From: Lathyrus oleraceus
Taxonomy: Eukaryota > Streptophyta > Magnoliopsida > Fabales > Fabaceae
Length of the DNA stretch: 64,000 bases
Direction: 5' to 3'
Assembly: GCF_024323335.1 (NCBI RefSeq)
Contig: NC_066579.1
Location: forward strand, 128,300,854 to 128,364,853
The notes under the pieces were generated by a model. That model was not told the DNA's origin. It did not search any database and saw only the letters and a program-made list of their open reading frames with translations. This document shows positions 43,339-55,388 of this stretch, piece after piece; within the stretch, counting starts at the first letter, position 1; each line of letters starts with the position of its first letter. Position numbers and translations under genes: made by a program.

Positions 43339-44860
43339 ATGAATCTTTTGTTGCAAGTTTTTATGAAGCATTGCTTGTTATTTCTTTAGCTTTTCATTTG
43401 GCTGAGTTTTTCAGTAAACTAAAGTTATGCTTTGACTCTATTTTCAGTGTTTTTCATGCTTTATTGACTCTATTAAGATGTAGTTTTTGATTACTCTGAT
43501 ATGATTATGCAAATGCTTATGATTTGAAGTACCTGTTTGTTGAATCCATTTGAGATTATCTTATTGTCAAACTTTTTTCCATTTACTTCAGAACTTGTTT
43601 AAGACCATTCAAAGACTTGTCTAAATCACCATTCAAGTTTCTCATTATAAATTTCTTCTTCTAAATCATCATTCAAAAAAGTTTGTAAATTATGAACAAC
43701 GGCCAGTGAAATGAGGATCCTAATGGATGTTGTAATGGTGAAAAGGTGTCAAAGAAATCTATGTAAATTAGATTGTAGTTTCCTTTTCAAAATCAAATAA
43801 CTACCTAAAGGTTGAGTTCATAATCTTTAGAAACTCTTGTTCTCTTACTTCTATGAAGTTGTATGATTATTTGATTTTATGATCACACTTTAGCATTCAG
43901 GTTATAAAACATATATGATTTTCTTTTTACTATATATTTAATGAATATGCGCATTCATAAGTTTTACCATGAGAGTTTAACTCAGCTTGGCTTCATACAA
44001 CTCCATTTTTGAAGATTAGACAAGTTGTATTGTATTTTCTTTAGAATTTTTTAAGGTGTGACACTTCTCTTAGATTTAGGAACTCTATTTAAAACATAGT
44101 AAACAATAGATTTTGGAGCTCTATTTAATACATGGTAAACAATCAATTCAGTTAATGTTATATTCTTTCGTTTAGCTTTACCATTTATTTTAAGAAAATA
44201 TGATGTTGTAGTTTTATGTATAATTCCATGTAAGTTTTAAAGTTCATTAAATAAGTTGGGTTCATAATTTACGTCTCTATTACTATTTAAATAAGTTCAT
44301 TAAATAAGTTGGATTCATAATTTATGTCTCTCATAAAATGTTGCTCTAAAAGAAGAAGTTCTGCTATGTTTAATGTTCCCTAGTGAAAAATTCACCCAAC
44401 AATGGTATCCGAGTTTGGTTCAAGAAATTGATTTTTTCTTGGTATTTTTGAAAATGGATTCTACAAAAATGTTTTTCAAAATATTATAAGTTTTTTTAAA
44501 TTTGTTTTCTATAAATTAAAAGATTGAATTGTTCATTCTATAACATAAGTATACATTATTGAAGATCAAAACATAGTCAAGATCACAATTTTTTTAAAAA
44601 GTTGTATCTTAAAAATGATTTTTATGAAAAGCTATTTGAAATAGCTTCAAAATTAAGTGATTTTTTGAAAATTTGATATCCAAAAAAAGTTTCGATAAAA
44701 TGATGAAATACCTAAATTAACATTTTAAGAATAACTATTCAAACCAAATTTTCATTTGAAGATTTTATGAAAAATTTCTTTGTAAATTTTTTTTACATTA
44801 AAATTTGTAACACTATAAAAATCATTTTTAAAAAAAGCCAAAACAAACGGGCCCATAGTA

Positions 44861-47556
44861 ACGTTTTTTTAACTAAGAGACTATAACGAAACAATAAATT
44901 AAATTAAAAGACTAAAAGATGAATTAAACATATAATTAATGAAATAACAAATTTTTTATTGATGAAATGAAAGACATTATTATTAATAATGATTGTTTGT
45001 AAAATAAAATTGATAATTAAAAATAAAAATCATTTCAAAATAGTCGGTAAAAGAATATAACCAAACATTATTTAGTCATGTTTAATATTTTTTGAATATA
45101 GAATACTTAGTTTTATAATCTCAAACTCTTTACATTATTATATAACTATTATTTGGTTATATATTTAAGTAAAATTTATATAATTATTATTCCCTTAAAT
45201 AAATTAGAATTGAATCTTGTAAAAAGTTCATATAAATAGCATATAACAAACAGAAGAAGGATCTTATAACACATTTTATCGCAGTTGAAGGTTTAGGTTA
45301 GGGTTCCTCGCCTCCTTCCAACATCAAGTTCGTTTCTCGTTTTTCTTTATTCTATTTGCTTAATTGTTTATATCTGTATCTATCTATGTTTTTTTTTACC
45401 ATGTTTTTGTTTCTAAATTTTTCTTTTCGATTTTGATGTCCTTTAAGATTGTTCTTTCTCTGTTTTTTTTGTCATTTAGTGTTCATGTTTGCGTTGATCT
45501 ATTTGAATTTATCAATTATTTAAGGGTTATGAGTTTGTGATTTCGGTTGTTACTTATATAGACATGTTTTGAATTGCTGTTGCGGTGTTGCGACATGAAT
45601 TTTAATAGGTTAATGTTTTTAAGAAGTAAATTGAGTTTTTGGTTCTATATTTTGAGTTAAGGAAAATACTTGAAACAATCTAGACGAAGTTGTCTGATAG
45701 AGTTTATAATGTGGAAAAATCAATGCAATTGCGGTCCAATGCTGTTGCAGAGATATCGTAGCCGTAATTTAAAACCAATGATGATATTGTAATGCATAAT
45801 TTTGTTAACAATTGTGAATGTGTTTGTGATTGATTAGGATGGAGTCACAGATTAAGCATGCTGTTGTTGTGAAAGTTATGGGACGTACCGGATCAAGAGG
45901 GCAGGTTACTCAGGTTAGAGTGAAGTTTTTGGATGATCAGAATCGGCACATCATGAGGAATGTGAAAGGACCAGTTAGGGAGGGAGACATCCTCACTCTT
46001 CTTGAATCCGAGAGAGAAGCAAGAAGACTCAGATATATGAATCTTTTGTTGCAAGTTTTTATGAAACATTGCTTGTTATTTCTTTAGCTTTTCATTTGGG
46101 CTGAGTTTTTTAGTAAACTAAAGTTATGCTTTGACTCTATTTTCAGTGTTTTTCATGCTTTATTGACTCTATTAAGATGTAGTTTTTGATTACTCTGATA
46201 TGATTATGCAAATGCTTATGATTTGAAGTACCTGTTTGTTAAATCCATTTGAGATTATCTTATTGTCAAACTTTTTTTCATTTACTTCAGAACTTGTTTA
46301 AGACCATTCAAAGACTTGTCTAAATCACCATTCAAGTTTCGCATTATAAATTTCTTCTTCTAAATCATCATTCAAAAAAGTTTGTAAATTATGAACAACG
46401 GCCAGTGAAATGAGGATCCTAATAGATGTTCTAATGGTGAAAAGGTGTCAAAGAAATCTATGTAAATTAGATTGTAGTTTCCTTTTCAAAATCAAATAAC
46501 TACCTAAAGGTTGAGTTCATAATCTTTAGAAACTCTTGTTCTCTTACTTCTAAGAAGTTGTATGATTATTTGATTTTATGATCACACTTTAGCATTCAGG
46601 TTATAAAACATATATGATTTTCTTTTTACTATATATTTAATGAATATGCGCATTCATAAGTTTTACCATGAGAGTTTAACTCAGCTTGGCTTCATACAAC
46701 TCCATTTTTGAAGATTAGACAAGTTGTATTGTATTTTCTTTAGAATTTTTTAAGGTGTGACACTTCTCTTAGATTTAGGAACTCTATTTAAAACATAGTA
46801 AACAATAGATTTTGGAGCTCTATTTAATACATGGTAAACAATCAATTCATTTAATGTTATATACTTTCGTTTAGCTTTACCATTTATTTTAAGAAAATAT
46901 GATGTTGTAGTTTTATGTATAATTCCATGTAAGTTTTAAAGTTCATTAAATAAGTTGGGTTCATAATTTACGTCTCTATTACTATTTAAATAAGTTCATT
47001 AAATAAGTTGGATTCATAATTTATGTCTCTCATAAAATGTTGCTCTAAAAGAAGAAGTTCTGCTATGTTTAATGTTCCCTAGTGAAAAATTCACCCAACA
47101 ATGGTATCCGAGTTTGGTTCAAGAAATTGATTTTTTCTTGGTATTTTTGAAAATGGATTCTACAAAAATGTTTTTCAAAATATTATAAGTTTTTTAAATT
47201 TGTTTTCTATAAATTAAAAGATTGAATTGTTCATTCTATAACATAAGTATACATTATTGAAGATCAAAACATAGTCAAGATCACAATTTTTTTAAAAAGT
47301 TGTATCTTAAAAATGATTTTTATGAAAAGCTATTTGAAATAGCTTCAAAATTAAGTGATTTTTTGAAAATTTGATATCCAAAAAAAGTTTCGATAAAATG
47401 ATGAAATACCTAAATTAACATTTTAAGAATAACTATTCAAACCAAATTTTCATTTGAAGATTTTATGAAAAATTTCTTTGTAAATTTTTTTACATTAAAA
47501 TTTGTAACACTATAAAAATCATTTTTAAAAAAAGCCAAAACAAACGGGCCCATAGT
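44861..47556 (+). repeat. RPS28 tandem unit 2
   Basis: Second direct repeat. Its junction with unit 1 is near the CAAACGGGCCCATAGTAACG block. A GGGCCC site (site II-like, common upstream of ribosomal protein genes) lies just before the unit at about 44850. Confidence 0.93.
45839..46087 (+). CDS. RPS28: eS28 (RPS28), copy 2, stop codon lost (17-residue extension)
   Basis: The first 65 residues equal those of copy 1, with only silent changes. The TAG stop is replaced by TAT at 46034-46036, so the frame runs on through [17 protein letters not shown] to TAG at 46085, giving 82 residues. In eS28 the C-terminus ends at the conserved RRLR, and a hydrophobic tail of 17 residues is abnormal. The copy may be recently disabled, may be tolerated, or may depend on its sisters. 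Promoter and leader look like those of copy 1. Confidence 0.95.
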   Translation: MESQIKHAVVVKVMGRTGSRGQVTQVRVKFLDDQNRHIMRNVKGPVREGDILTLLESEREARRLRYMNLLLQVFMKHCLLFL

Positions 47557-48271
47557 AACGTTTTTTTAACTAAGAGACTATAACGAAACAATAAATTAAA
47601 TTAAAAGACTAAAAGATGAATTAAACATATAATTAATGAAATAACAAATTTTTTATTGATGAAATGAAAGACATTATTATTAATAATGATTGTTTGTAAA
47701 ATAAAATTGATAATTAAAAATAAAAATCATTTCAAAATAGTCGGTAAAAGAATATAACCAAACATTATTTAGTCATGTTTAATATTTTTTGAATATAGAA
47801 TACTTAGTTTTATAATCTCAAACTCTTTACATTATTATATAACTATTATTTGGTTATATATTTAAGTAAAATTTATATAATTATTATTCCCTTAAATAAA
47901 TTAGAATTGAATCTTGTAAAAAGTTCATATAAATAGCATATAACAAACAGAAGAAGGATCTTATAACACATTTTATCGCAGTTGAAGGTTTAGGTTAGGG
48001 TTCCTCGCCTCCTTCCAACATCAAGTTCGTTTCTCGTTTTTCTTTATTCTATTTGTTTAATTGTTTATATCTGTATCTATCTATGTTTTTTTTACCATGA
48101 TTTTGTTTCTAAATTTTTCTTTTCGATTTTGATGTCCTTTAAGATTGTTCTTACTCTGTTTTTTTGTCCTTTAGTGTTCATGTTTGCGTTGATCTATTTG
48201 AATTTGTCAATTATTTAAGGGTTAGGAGTTTGTGATTTCGGTTGTTACTTATATAGACATGTTTTCAATTG

Positions 48272-48355
48272 ATGTACGGGAGTTGGGATCGCGATCATCG
48301 CGGTAACTCCCATGAGCATTGCCGGCAATACGACATGAATTTTAAATTGCTATTG
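48272..48355 (+). repeat. Hairpin-forming insertion in leader of RPS28 copy 3
   Basis: Compared with copies 1 and 2, copy 3 has about 80 extra bases. They include GGGAGTT pairing with AACTCCC around GATCGCGATC, and a near-direct duplication of the following ACGACATGAATTTTAA. The 13-mer CGCGATCATCGCG at 48290-48302 also occurs at 54861-54873 in the neighbouring LTR. Confidence 0.75.
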
Positions 48356-48612
48356 CCGGTATTGCGACATGAATTTTAATAGGTTAATGTTTTTAAGAAG
48401 TAAATTGAGTTTTTGGTTCTATATTTTGAGTTAAGGAAAATACTTGAAACAATCTAGACGAAGTTGTCTGATAGAGTTTATAATGTGGAAAAATCAATGC
48501 AATTGCGGTCCAATGCGGTTGCAGAGATATCGTAGCCGCAATTTAAAACCAATGATGATATTGTAATGCATAATTTTGTTAACAATTGTGAATGTGTTTG
48601 TGATTGATTAGG

Positions 48613-48810
48613 ATGGAGTCACAGATTAAACATGCTGTTGTTGTGAAAGTTATGGGACGAACCGGATCAAGAGGGCAAGTTACTCAGGTTAGAGTGAAGT
48701 TTTTGGATGATCAGAATCGTCACATCATGAGGAATGTGAAGGGACCAGTTAGGGAGGGAGACATTCTCACCCTTCTTGAATCCGAGAGAGAAGCAAGAAG
48801 ACTCAGATAG
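48613..48810 (+). CDS. RPS28: eS28 (RPS28), copy 3
   Basis: This copy encodes the same 65 residues as copy 1, with silent differences (for example CGT for CGG at the Arg before His37, and CGA for CGT in GRTG). The normal TAG stop is present. Its leader carries an 80-base GC-richer insertion near 48272-48355, inside the presumed 5' UTR intron, which need not affect the product. Downstream DNA is interrupted by an LTR at 49232. Confidence 0.97.
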   Translation: MESQIKHAVVVKVMGRTGSRGQVTQVRVKFLDDQNRHIMRNVKGPVREGDILTLLESEREARRLR

Positions 48811-51699
48811 ATGAATCTTTTGTTGCAAGTTTTTATGAAGCATTGCTTGTTATTTCCATAAACTAAAGTTATGCTTTGACTCTATTTTCAGTGTTTTTCA
48901 TGCTTTATTGACTCTATTAAGATGTAGTTTTTGATTACTTTGATATGATTATGCAAATGCTTATGATTTGTAAGTACTTGTTTGTTAAATCCATTTGAGA
49001 TTATCTTATTGTCAAACTTTTTTCCATTACTTCAGAACTTTTTTAAGACCATTCAAAGACTTGTCTAAATCACCATTCAAGTTTCTCATTATAAATTTCT
49101 TCTTCTAAATCATCATTCAAAGAAATCTATGTAAATTAGATTGTAGTTTCCTTTTCAAAATCAAATATCTACCTAAAGGTTGAGTTCATAATCTTTAGAA
49201 ACTCTTGTTCTCTTACTTCTCCGAAGTTATATGTTTCTTTTTGTTCATTGCTTTCATAGCTCCTGATAACAGAAATCAGACTTGTTCGCGTGCCTGAAAG
49301 AAGGAAAGTGCAGTCCTTTCCTATTTGGATTTCGTGACAAAATAATTACAATCCATTGGTTCGACAATACGAAACAATTTTCTTTCATGTGAAAATTATT
49401 GGATTCCATTGTTAAGGGGCATAAACTACAAGTTACACTGACAAGATTCATGAATGACAGAGAGCCATGGCCTAAGATATAAACATTACAAACCGACAAA
49501 AATTCATGATTAAAACAACTTGGTTGATCAACCATGAGAGTCTCATGCTTTCTCTTGGTTCAGGACATTCCAAGGAATCACCTAAGGTCGAAATAGGATT
49601 GTACTAGTTGATGCAGAATAGCAGGACACTCGTTCTTGAGAAATTCCAAAAGATGCATTTCTAGGCACAGACTGGCACGGACTGGAGCTCGGTCTCCTGG
49701 TATTAAAACAGGGATGACAACATTAGCATATCTAGGACAGTTCTGGCTACAAGAAATTGTATAGCACAATACAGTTTGGATACTCAAACAAGACAGTAGT
49801 TTAAGTCATTACAGGATGCCGCATCAAGATAAGTTTCTACACTTACCGTCATGTGAACCGCCGCTTCATTGAAACAGAAGCCAAGACTTGAAAATCATGT
49901 ATCAATGTTTCATGTACCTGCATTCACTATCAAGTGGTCACAAGATTACCAAGTACATCATGGGAAAGCAATCATGATAAGATCCATTAGACAAAGCAAA
50001 GCCGTTAAGTTGGAATCAAACTCATCATTCATAGCAGCTCAAACGGCCGCGGAACCAAATGTCATCATCACATCAGTTAAGTAAGACCTGCAGAAACACT
50101 AAATATGCAAGGTTTGGATCCACAGCCAAAAGAGTTCAGACTTAAAATAGGTACATACATGTTGCAGCATCATGATACGTAAAGAAAAGACCTTGGTCCA
50201 CAATTATTCATGCCGCCATAAGTCAGTTTGTCTTGATAACCATGAACCTGCAATACATTTTTAATACCATAAGAGCCACGCGGTGACGTAAAACAAATTC
50301 AGCATAACTACACCATGATACCAAGATACACGACGCATAACGTACCTAAGGCCAAACAAGACAAAATGATGCTGCTTTACACCAGCCTGGAATCACTACA
50401 ACAACAAAGCCATGCCAAGCATCATGAATTCACCATCATCATGACTTCAATCCTTACAACAGCCAGACCTGCATTAACCATTCCAAATTACAGTTCATTT
50501 CTACATATTTGAAACAATACAGGGGCTACAAGGCAAAATATATATGTGACTCATCGTCCCAAAAAATGGCAAGAGTTTTGCACAACAGTTCCAAATTTCC
50601 AGCCAGAAAGAATCTGTCTGTCACTTTGAGCTTAGACTCATCATTTCCAAAACAGCTGTCGAGTAAGCTACAAATATCGCCGAATGATATTCTTGACCTG
50701 GATTTAGATTGGCTTGGTGGTGACTTACAGGATCACGATAAGGAGTTTTTACATCGAATATGAAGGAAGAGTCCACCAAAATGCACAAAGTCATTCGAAA
50801 GGTGTGCCTTACCAAGTTGTGACTGAAGATGAATGAAACCTGGAGTTTTTCAAAAGCCAAAATATCTCACCACATTCAAGTAGCAGCCAAAGGAGCAAGG
50901 CAAAATGATTTCAAACTTTGAACATCAAGCTATTCCTGGTTGTGACAATGAGAGGAGAACATCCCAACAAAGAGTTTAAAGTGAGGACGAATGGAGGATT
51001 GGGTAAACAATATGCATTAATAGGCATCACCTCTAGAGGACATCATTAAAATTACCTGAACCTATGCATCCTATAAGTTGGTTTTAACTCTGCAATTTCC
51101 ATAACTCTGTCAAGCAAATATGGGCATTGTCTCCAAGAACAGATACGTATGTTGAAGTCCTGTTTTGTGCTGCACATAACATATGGAAAACAGGACACAA
51201 TCAGTTAGACCTCAAGGAAAAAAAATTGCAGAAGCATGTTGCAAAGAAACCGCTTATTATAACCAATGCTTTATAGACAAGGTTAACACAGGAAAGCTCA
51301 CGTCACCTATAAACCATGATGGACGAACATTAAAGTCAGGTAGGAGCATCGCTATTGTGCGCATAATCTTGACCAAATAATGGTAGACAGACTCCATGAA
51401 AATAAACCTGTGACAACAGAAGATTTACCAAATTACAACCATGGTTAAAAATCTTCGATTCTATGAGCAAAACAATACAAAAGTGAAAACAATACTCTTA
51501 CCACGACACATAGATCCTTCACAGCGGTAAATGAGAAACTCAACACAGGATACTTGATTCTGAAGATTTCACTATGGACAAAACAGAAACAGATTTCACC
51601 ACCTTCATTCCTGGGACCACACCAAAATCTAGAAAGGATTTGATCCTAACGGATTTTTGGAATCTTTGCCAGCTCAGGAGTGAGAAACCTCGTACCTCC

Positions 51700-51745
51700 A
51701 AAGCTCTATATAAAGAGCATCCATCACTGGGATAAAGGAGAACTT
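51700..51745 (+). promoter_or_regulatory. Predicted promoter of the Ogre-like LTR
   Basis: GCTCTATATAAAGAGCATCC at about 51701-51720 contains a TATA box inside a short palindrome (GCTCT...AGAGC). Distance to the LTR end matches the sister LTR. Confidence 0.6.
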
Positions 51746-53049
51746 TTTCCAGCTCCGTTACTCTGCAGAAATAGAAACAAAACATCACTAAAGCTCTAAT
51801 CTTTCTTTTGGAGTTTGTTGAAATTTCACATTGAAACTCAGCAAACTCGAGCTAAAGCCATAGACTACCCTAAAACGGTTACTACCACCATAGCAGTAAC
51901 GTAAGAAGGAAAGAGAAGGAGAAGAATCGAAGAGGACAAAAGGTGCAGAAGGAGGAAAACGATAAGAAGGCAACATACCTTGAAGAGTCTGTTACATCGC
52001 CGGTACGCTCGTCGGAAAACCTATTTCTCGGTGAGCTCTATATTACTTCCCTCTTCGTTGATTTGCATATTCTGCTTTGTACCAGTGACATGTATACATT
52101 TCTGTCTGCTATACCATCATGAATCGTTTTACTTGCTTTGATTGAATCATGAATCGTTAGAGCTTGTTTGCTTGTGTTTGAATCTGTAGCGTAAGAGTAG
52201 TTGGTTGCTCGCTCCGATTTAGGGTTAGACTTAGAACAGATCTTGGATTTGGAGGTTTTTCTTTATTCCGTTGAGAGTTCAGAAAATGGCTTTCTTTGTT
52301 TAAGCATTCATGAGGGACTGAATCAAGAAGATGAAGCGTAATGTTGTTTCCCTTGGTTTGTACGTTTCACTTTGATTTATCAGTGGTATTATTCGGTTTT
52401 ATTATCAATTAGTGTGAGCATCTAGTTATTAATGGACATTAAGAGGTTGGTAAGTACCACGGTAGTATGTGTGGATTCTGCCGTTTGGGGAAGACCAAAC
52501 GGTCACACGTCACAAGATCGGTGTCCCTTCACCTTCCATTTTCCTTTGTCTGCTCATGGACCGATTTCTAAGTGGGCTTAGGGCCCACCTTTTTTTTTTA
52601 TTATTTCGCTAGCTGTTTTTTTGGTGGGGGGAAGTCATGGGCCTTAGAGCCCATTTCGAGTCCCTTCTAATTCAGACCTCTTTTGGGCCTTTGCAGTCTG
52701 ATATTTTGAGGTTTCACCCTTTTGTCTCCCATGCACCCTAGCCTGTCCTAAATTTTATTCTATTATTTAGTTCCTATTTTGAATTTTAGTGTTTAACTAA
52801 TGAATTGGGATAACATTAGAAGTAAAATGAATTATTGCTTTAAGTTGATTATCGATTTTCTTTGAATCTTAAGTTTTTCTTTCGTCTCGTTAGAATATAA
52901 TTAAGTAAACATTTAATTAAGTAACGACAAGTAAAAATACCTTTTTTATAAATCTTGGTCTAACACCAAGTAGCTTTTCTCTAGACCTATTAATTATAAT
53001 AAACTCAAATTCTACATATTTAATTGATATTCTCTTAAAATTATTTACT

Positions 53050-54260
53050 TTAATTTTGAATGAAAAGGAGAATAGTAAGCCTCCGCTTCACTATCTCTCG
53101 ACTATTCGAACAATTGGCGTACGCCATATTGCTCGGATTTTCGTCATTCATTTAAAACCCTAAAAATTCTATAAAATTAAAATAACTTCCTCAAGTTAAT
53201 TATAAATCCTAAAAGTTTCATCATCTAATTTAATTTTTGAATGAAAAGGAGAATACTAAGTCTCCGCTTCACTATCTCTCGACTATTCGAACAATTGACG
53301 TACGCCATATTGTTCGGATTTTCGTCATTCAATTTAAACCCTAAAAATTCCATAATATTAAAATCACTCCCCCAAATTATTTATAAATTCTAAAAGCTTT
53401 ATTTTAATAATTAATCTTTGAATGAAAATGAGAATAGTGAGCATCCGCTTCATTATCTCTCGATTATTTGAATAATTGGCGTACGCCATATTGCTCGGAT
53501 TTTCGTCATTCAATTGAAACCCTAATAATCATACAAAATACAAATCATCTTTTTAAATTAAGGTAATACTCAAAATATATATTTTTATAAACTTGGGATG
53601 AAAAGGAATATAGGAAGCGTACGCTTCGCTATTTCTCAATTTCTCGAATGATTGGCGTACGCCATATTGCTCGAGTTCTTGTCGTCCGATTAAAAGCATC
53701 AGACTATAACATTTCAAATCATTTTCTAAATCAACTACAAATTCCAAAATCTTTTAATTCTAAATTTACGATAATTAAGGATAGGAGGCGTTCGCCTCAC
53801 TATCTTTCGATTATTCGAATAATTGGCGTACGCCATATTGATCGAATTCTCGTCATCAAATTAAAACACGATCGAATAAATTCAAACAATTTTCGCAAAT
53901 AAAAACAATATCTAAAAACATATCTTTCTTAAATTAAACTTCGGATGACAACAGATGGGAGGCGTTCGCCTCACTATCTCTCAATTGTTTGAATAATTGG
54001 CGTACGCCACATTGCTCAAATTATCGACTTCCGATTAATACATTTTAAATAAACTTGGATAAAGGAATAAGTGGCGTACGACTCATTATTCTTTAAATAA
54101 GCAAGTAGGAGGCGTACGCCTCACTACCGTGCATATTCAACATCCACAAACAAATTTTCAAAACAATCGAACGAAAAAGGAGTAGAAGGCGTTCGCCTTA
54201 TTATTCCTCGAAAGAATTGAACGATTGATGTACACCACATTGCTCAATCTTTCGTCGTTC
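53050..54260. repeat. Tandem palindromic array in the Ogre-like LTR
   Basis: About seven degenerate units of roughly 180 bp (starts near 53058, 53239, 53420, 53597, 53780, 53950, 54100). Each has a stem such as ATAGTAAGC...GCTTCACTAT followed by the palindrome GGCGTACGCC. Stem variants change on both sides: AAGCGTACGCTT in one unit, AGGCGTTCGCCT in others. The array occupies the same R-U5 position as the hairpin arrays of the young element although the sequence differs. Confidence 0.8.
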
Positions 54261-55388
54261 TTCAAAACACCTTCACAAATCAAACTTAATTCCTCGCCCC
54301 CGTGCGACCAACAACTTAAAAATTCTTTTCAAAAGAACACTGTTAATCCTTTCTAATGCGCACAACAAACCAACGCTTAAGCCTCCGCCGAGAGTAGACA
54401 AGCCAACGTTTAGCCTTTAGGACGCGATCTATATAGTCGTTCATTAAAAGACACCAACAAAAACCGTAGTTCCCCGAACTACGAATGCTCTGATTTCCTT
54501 ATTGCACCATAAGGATACGTAGACAGGAGATTGCGAAATCTTGGCGAGCACACTAATAAAAAAAACCTCCCCGTTCTCCTCCTGAGGTCTTCACCCATAT
54601 CTATCATCAATTCTAATTACCCGAAGAAAAGCGAATAACATGTAATTAACATTCAAATAGCAAATTGGACTAAAAGGTTCCCGTTGAGTACAACGGACCT
54701 GAGGGGTGCTAATATCTTCCCCTTACGTAATCGACTCCCGAACCCGAATATGGTTGCGACGACCATTATTCTTATTTCTAAAGGTTTTATCGATATTTTC
54801 CTATTCCTTCATTGGGATAAATAAAGTTCGGTGGCGACTTTGTTCGAACATAAATTTTTCCGCGATCATCGCGAGGAATCGTATTTTTCGAGATGCGACA
54901 CTATATATTTAATAAATATGCGCATTCATAAGTTTTACCATCAGAGTTTAACTCAACTTGGCTTCATACAACTCCATTTTTGAAGATAAGACAAGTGGTA
55001 TTGTATTTTCTTTAGAAGTTTTTAAGGTGTGACTCTTCTCTTAGATTTTGGAACTCTATAACATAGTAAACAATAGATTTTAGAACTCTATTTAAAAACA
55101 ATCAATTCAGTTAATATTATATTCTTTCGTTTAACTTTACCATTTATTTTAAGAAAATATGATGTTGTAGTTTTATGTATAATTCCATATAAGTTTTAAA
55201 GTTCATTAAATAAGTTGGATTCATAATTTACGTCTCTATTACTATTTAAATAAGTTCATTAAATAAGTTGGATTCATAATTTGTGTCTCTCATAAAATGT
55301 TGCTCTAAAAGAAGAAGTTCTGCTATGTTTAATGTTCTCTAGTGAAAAATTCACCCAACAATGGTATCTGAGTTTGGTTCAAGAAATG

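Larger units (their letters stand above)
42163..44860 (+). repeat. RPS28 tandem unit 1
   Basis: First of three direct repeats of about 2.7 kb. It starts near TAACATTTTTTTAACTAAAA and includes promoter, RPS28 and about 1.5 kb of downstream DNA. Units 1 and 2 are close to identical over their whole length, with scattered substitutions and small indels. Confidence 0.93.
49232..54900 (+). mobile_element. Ogre-like LTR (solo LTR or fragment) in RPS28 unit 3
   Basis: The right end is certain: TTTTTCGAGATGCGACA at 54900, the same terminus and last 200 bases as the element at 4412-4690, in the opposite orientation. A TATA box (CTATATAAAG) lies near 51705, giving the same 3.2-kb TATA-to-end distance. 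The left end is inferred from where the RPS28 unit stops (TG at 49232). No 5-bp duplication is convincing (TTATA against CTATA). No internal region follows, so this is a solo LTR, about 5.67 kb. Its U3 (49.2-51.7 kb) has no similarity to the captured-gene U3 of the young element and no host gene was recognised. Confidence 0.75.
47557..55388 (+). repeat. RPS28 tandem unit 3, interrupted by an LTR
   Basis: Third direct repeat. It is followed to about 49231 (GAAGTTATATG), then an Ogre-like LTR occupies 49232-54900, and the unit resumes at 54901 (CTATATATTTAATAAATATG) and runs to about 55388. About 66 bases present in unit 1 (43864-43929) are missing at the insertion site. It also carries a small hairpin-forming insertion near 48272-48355. 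Confidence 0.88.

Noticed and set aside
49254..51788. Several 60-90-codon frames in the U3 of the LTR at 49.2-54.9 kb, considered as further captured genes
   Set aside because: No family motif was recognised on either strand; unlike the young element's U3, no known protein signature appears.
49227..54905. TTATA / CTATA as the target-site duplication of the LTR in RPS28 unit 3
   Set aside because: One mismatch, and about 66 bases of the unit are missing at the site, so the duplication cannot be confirmed.
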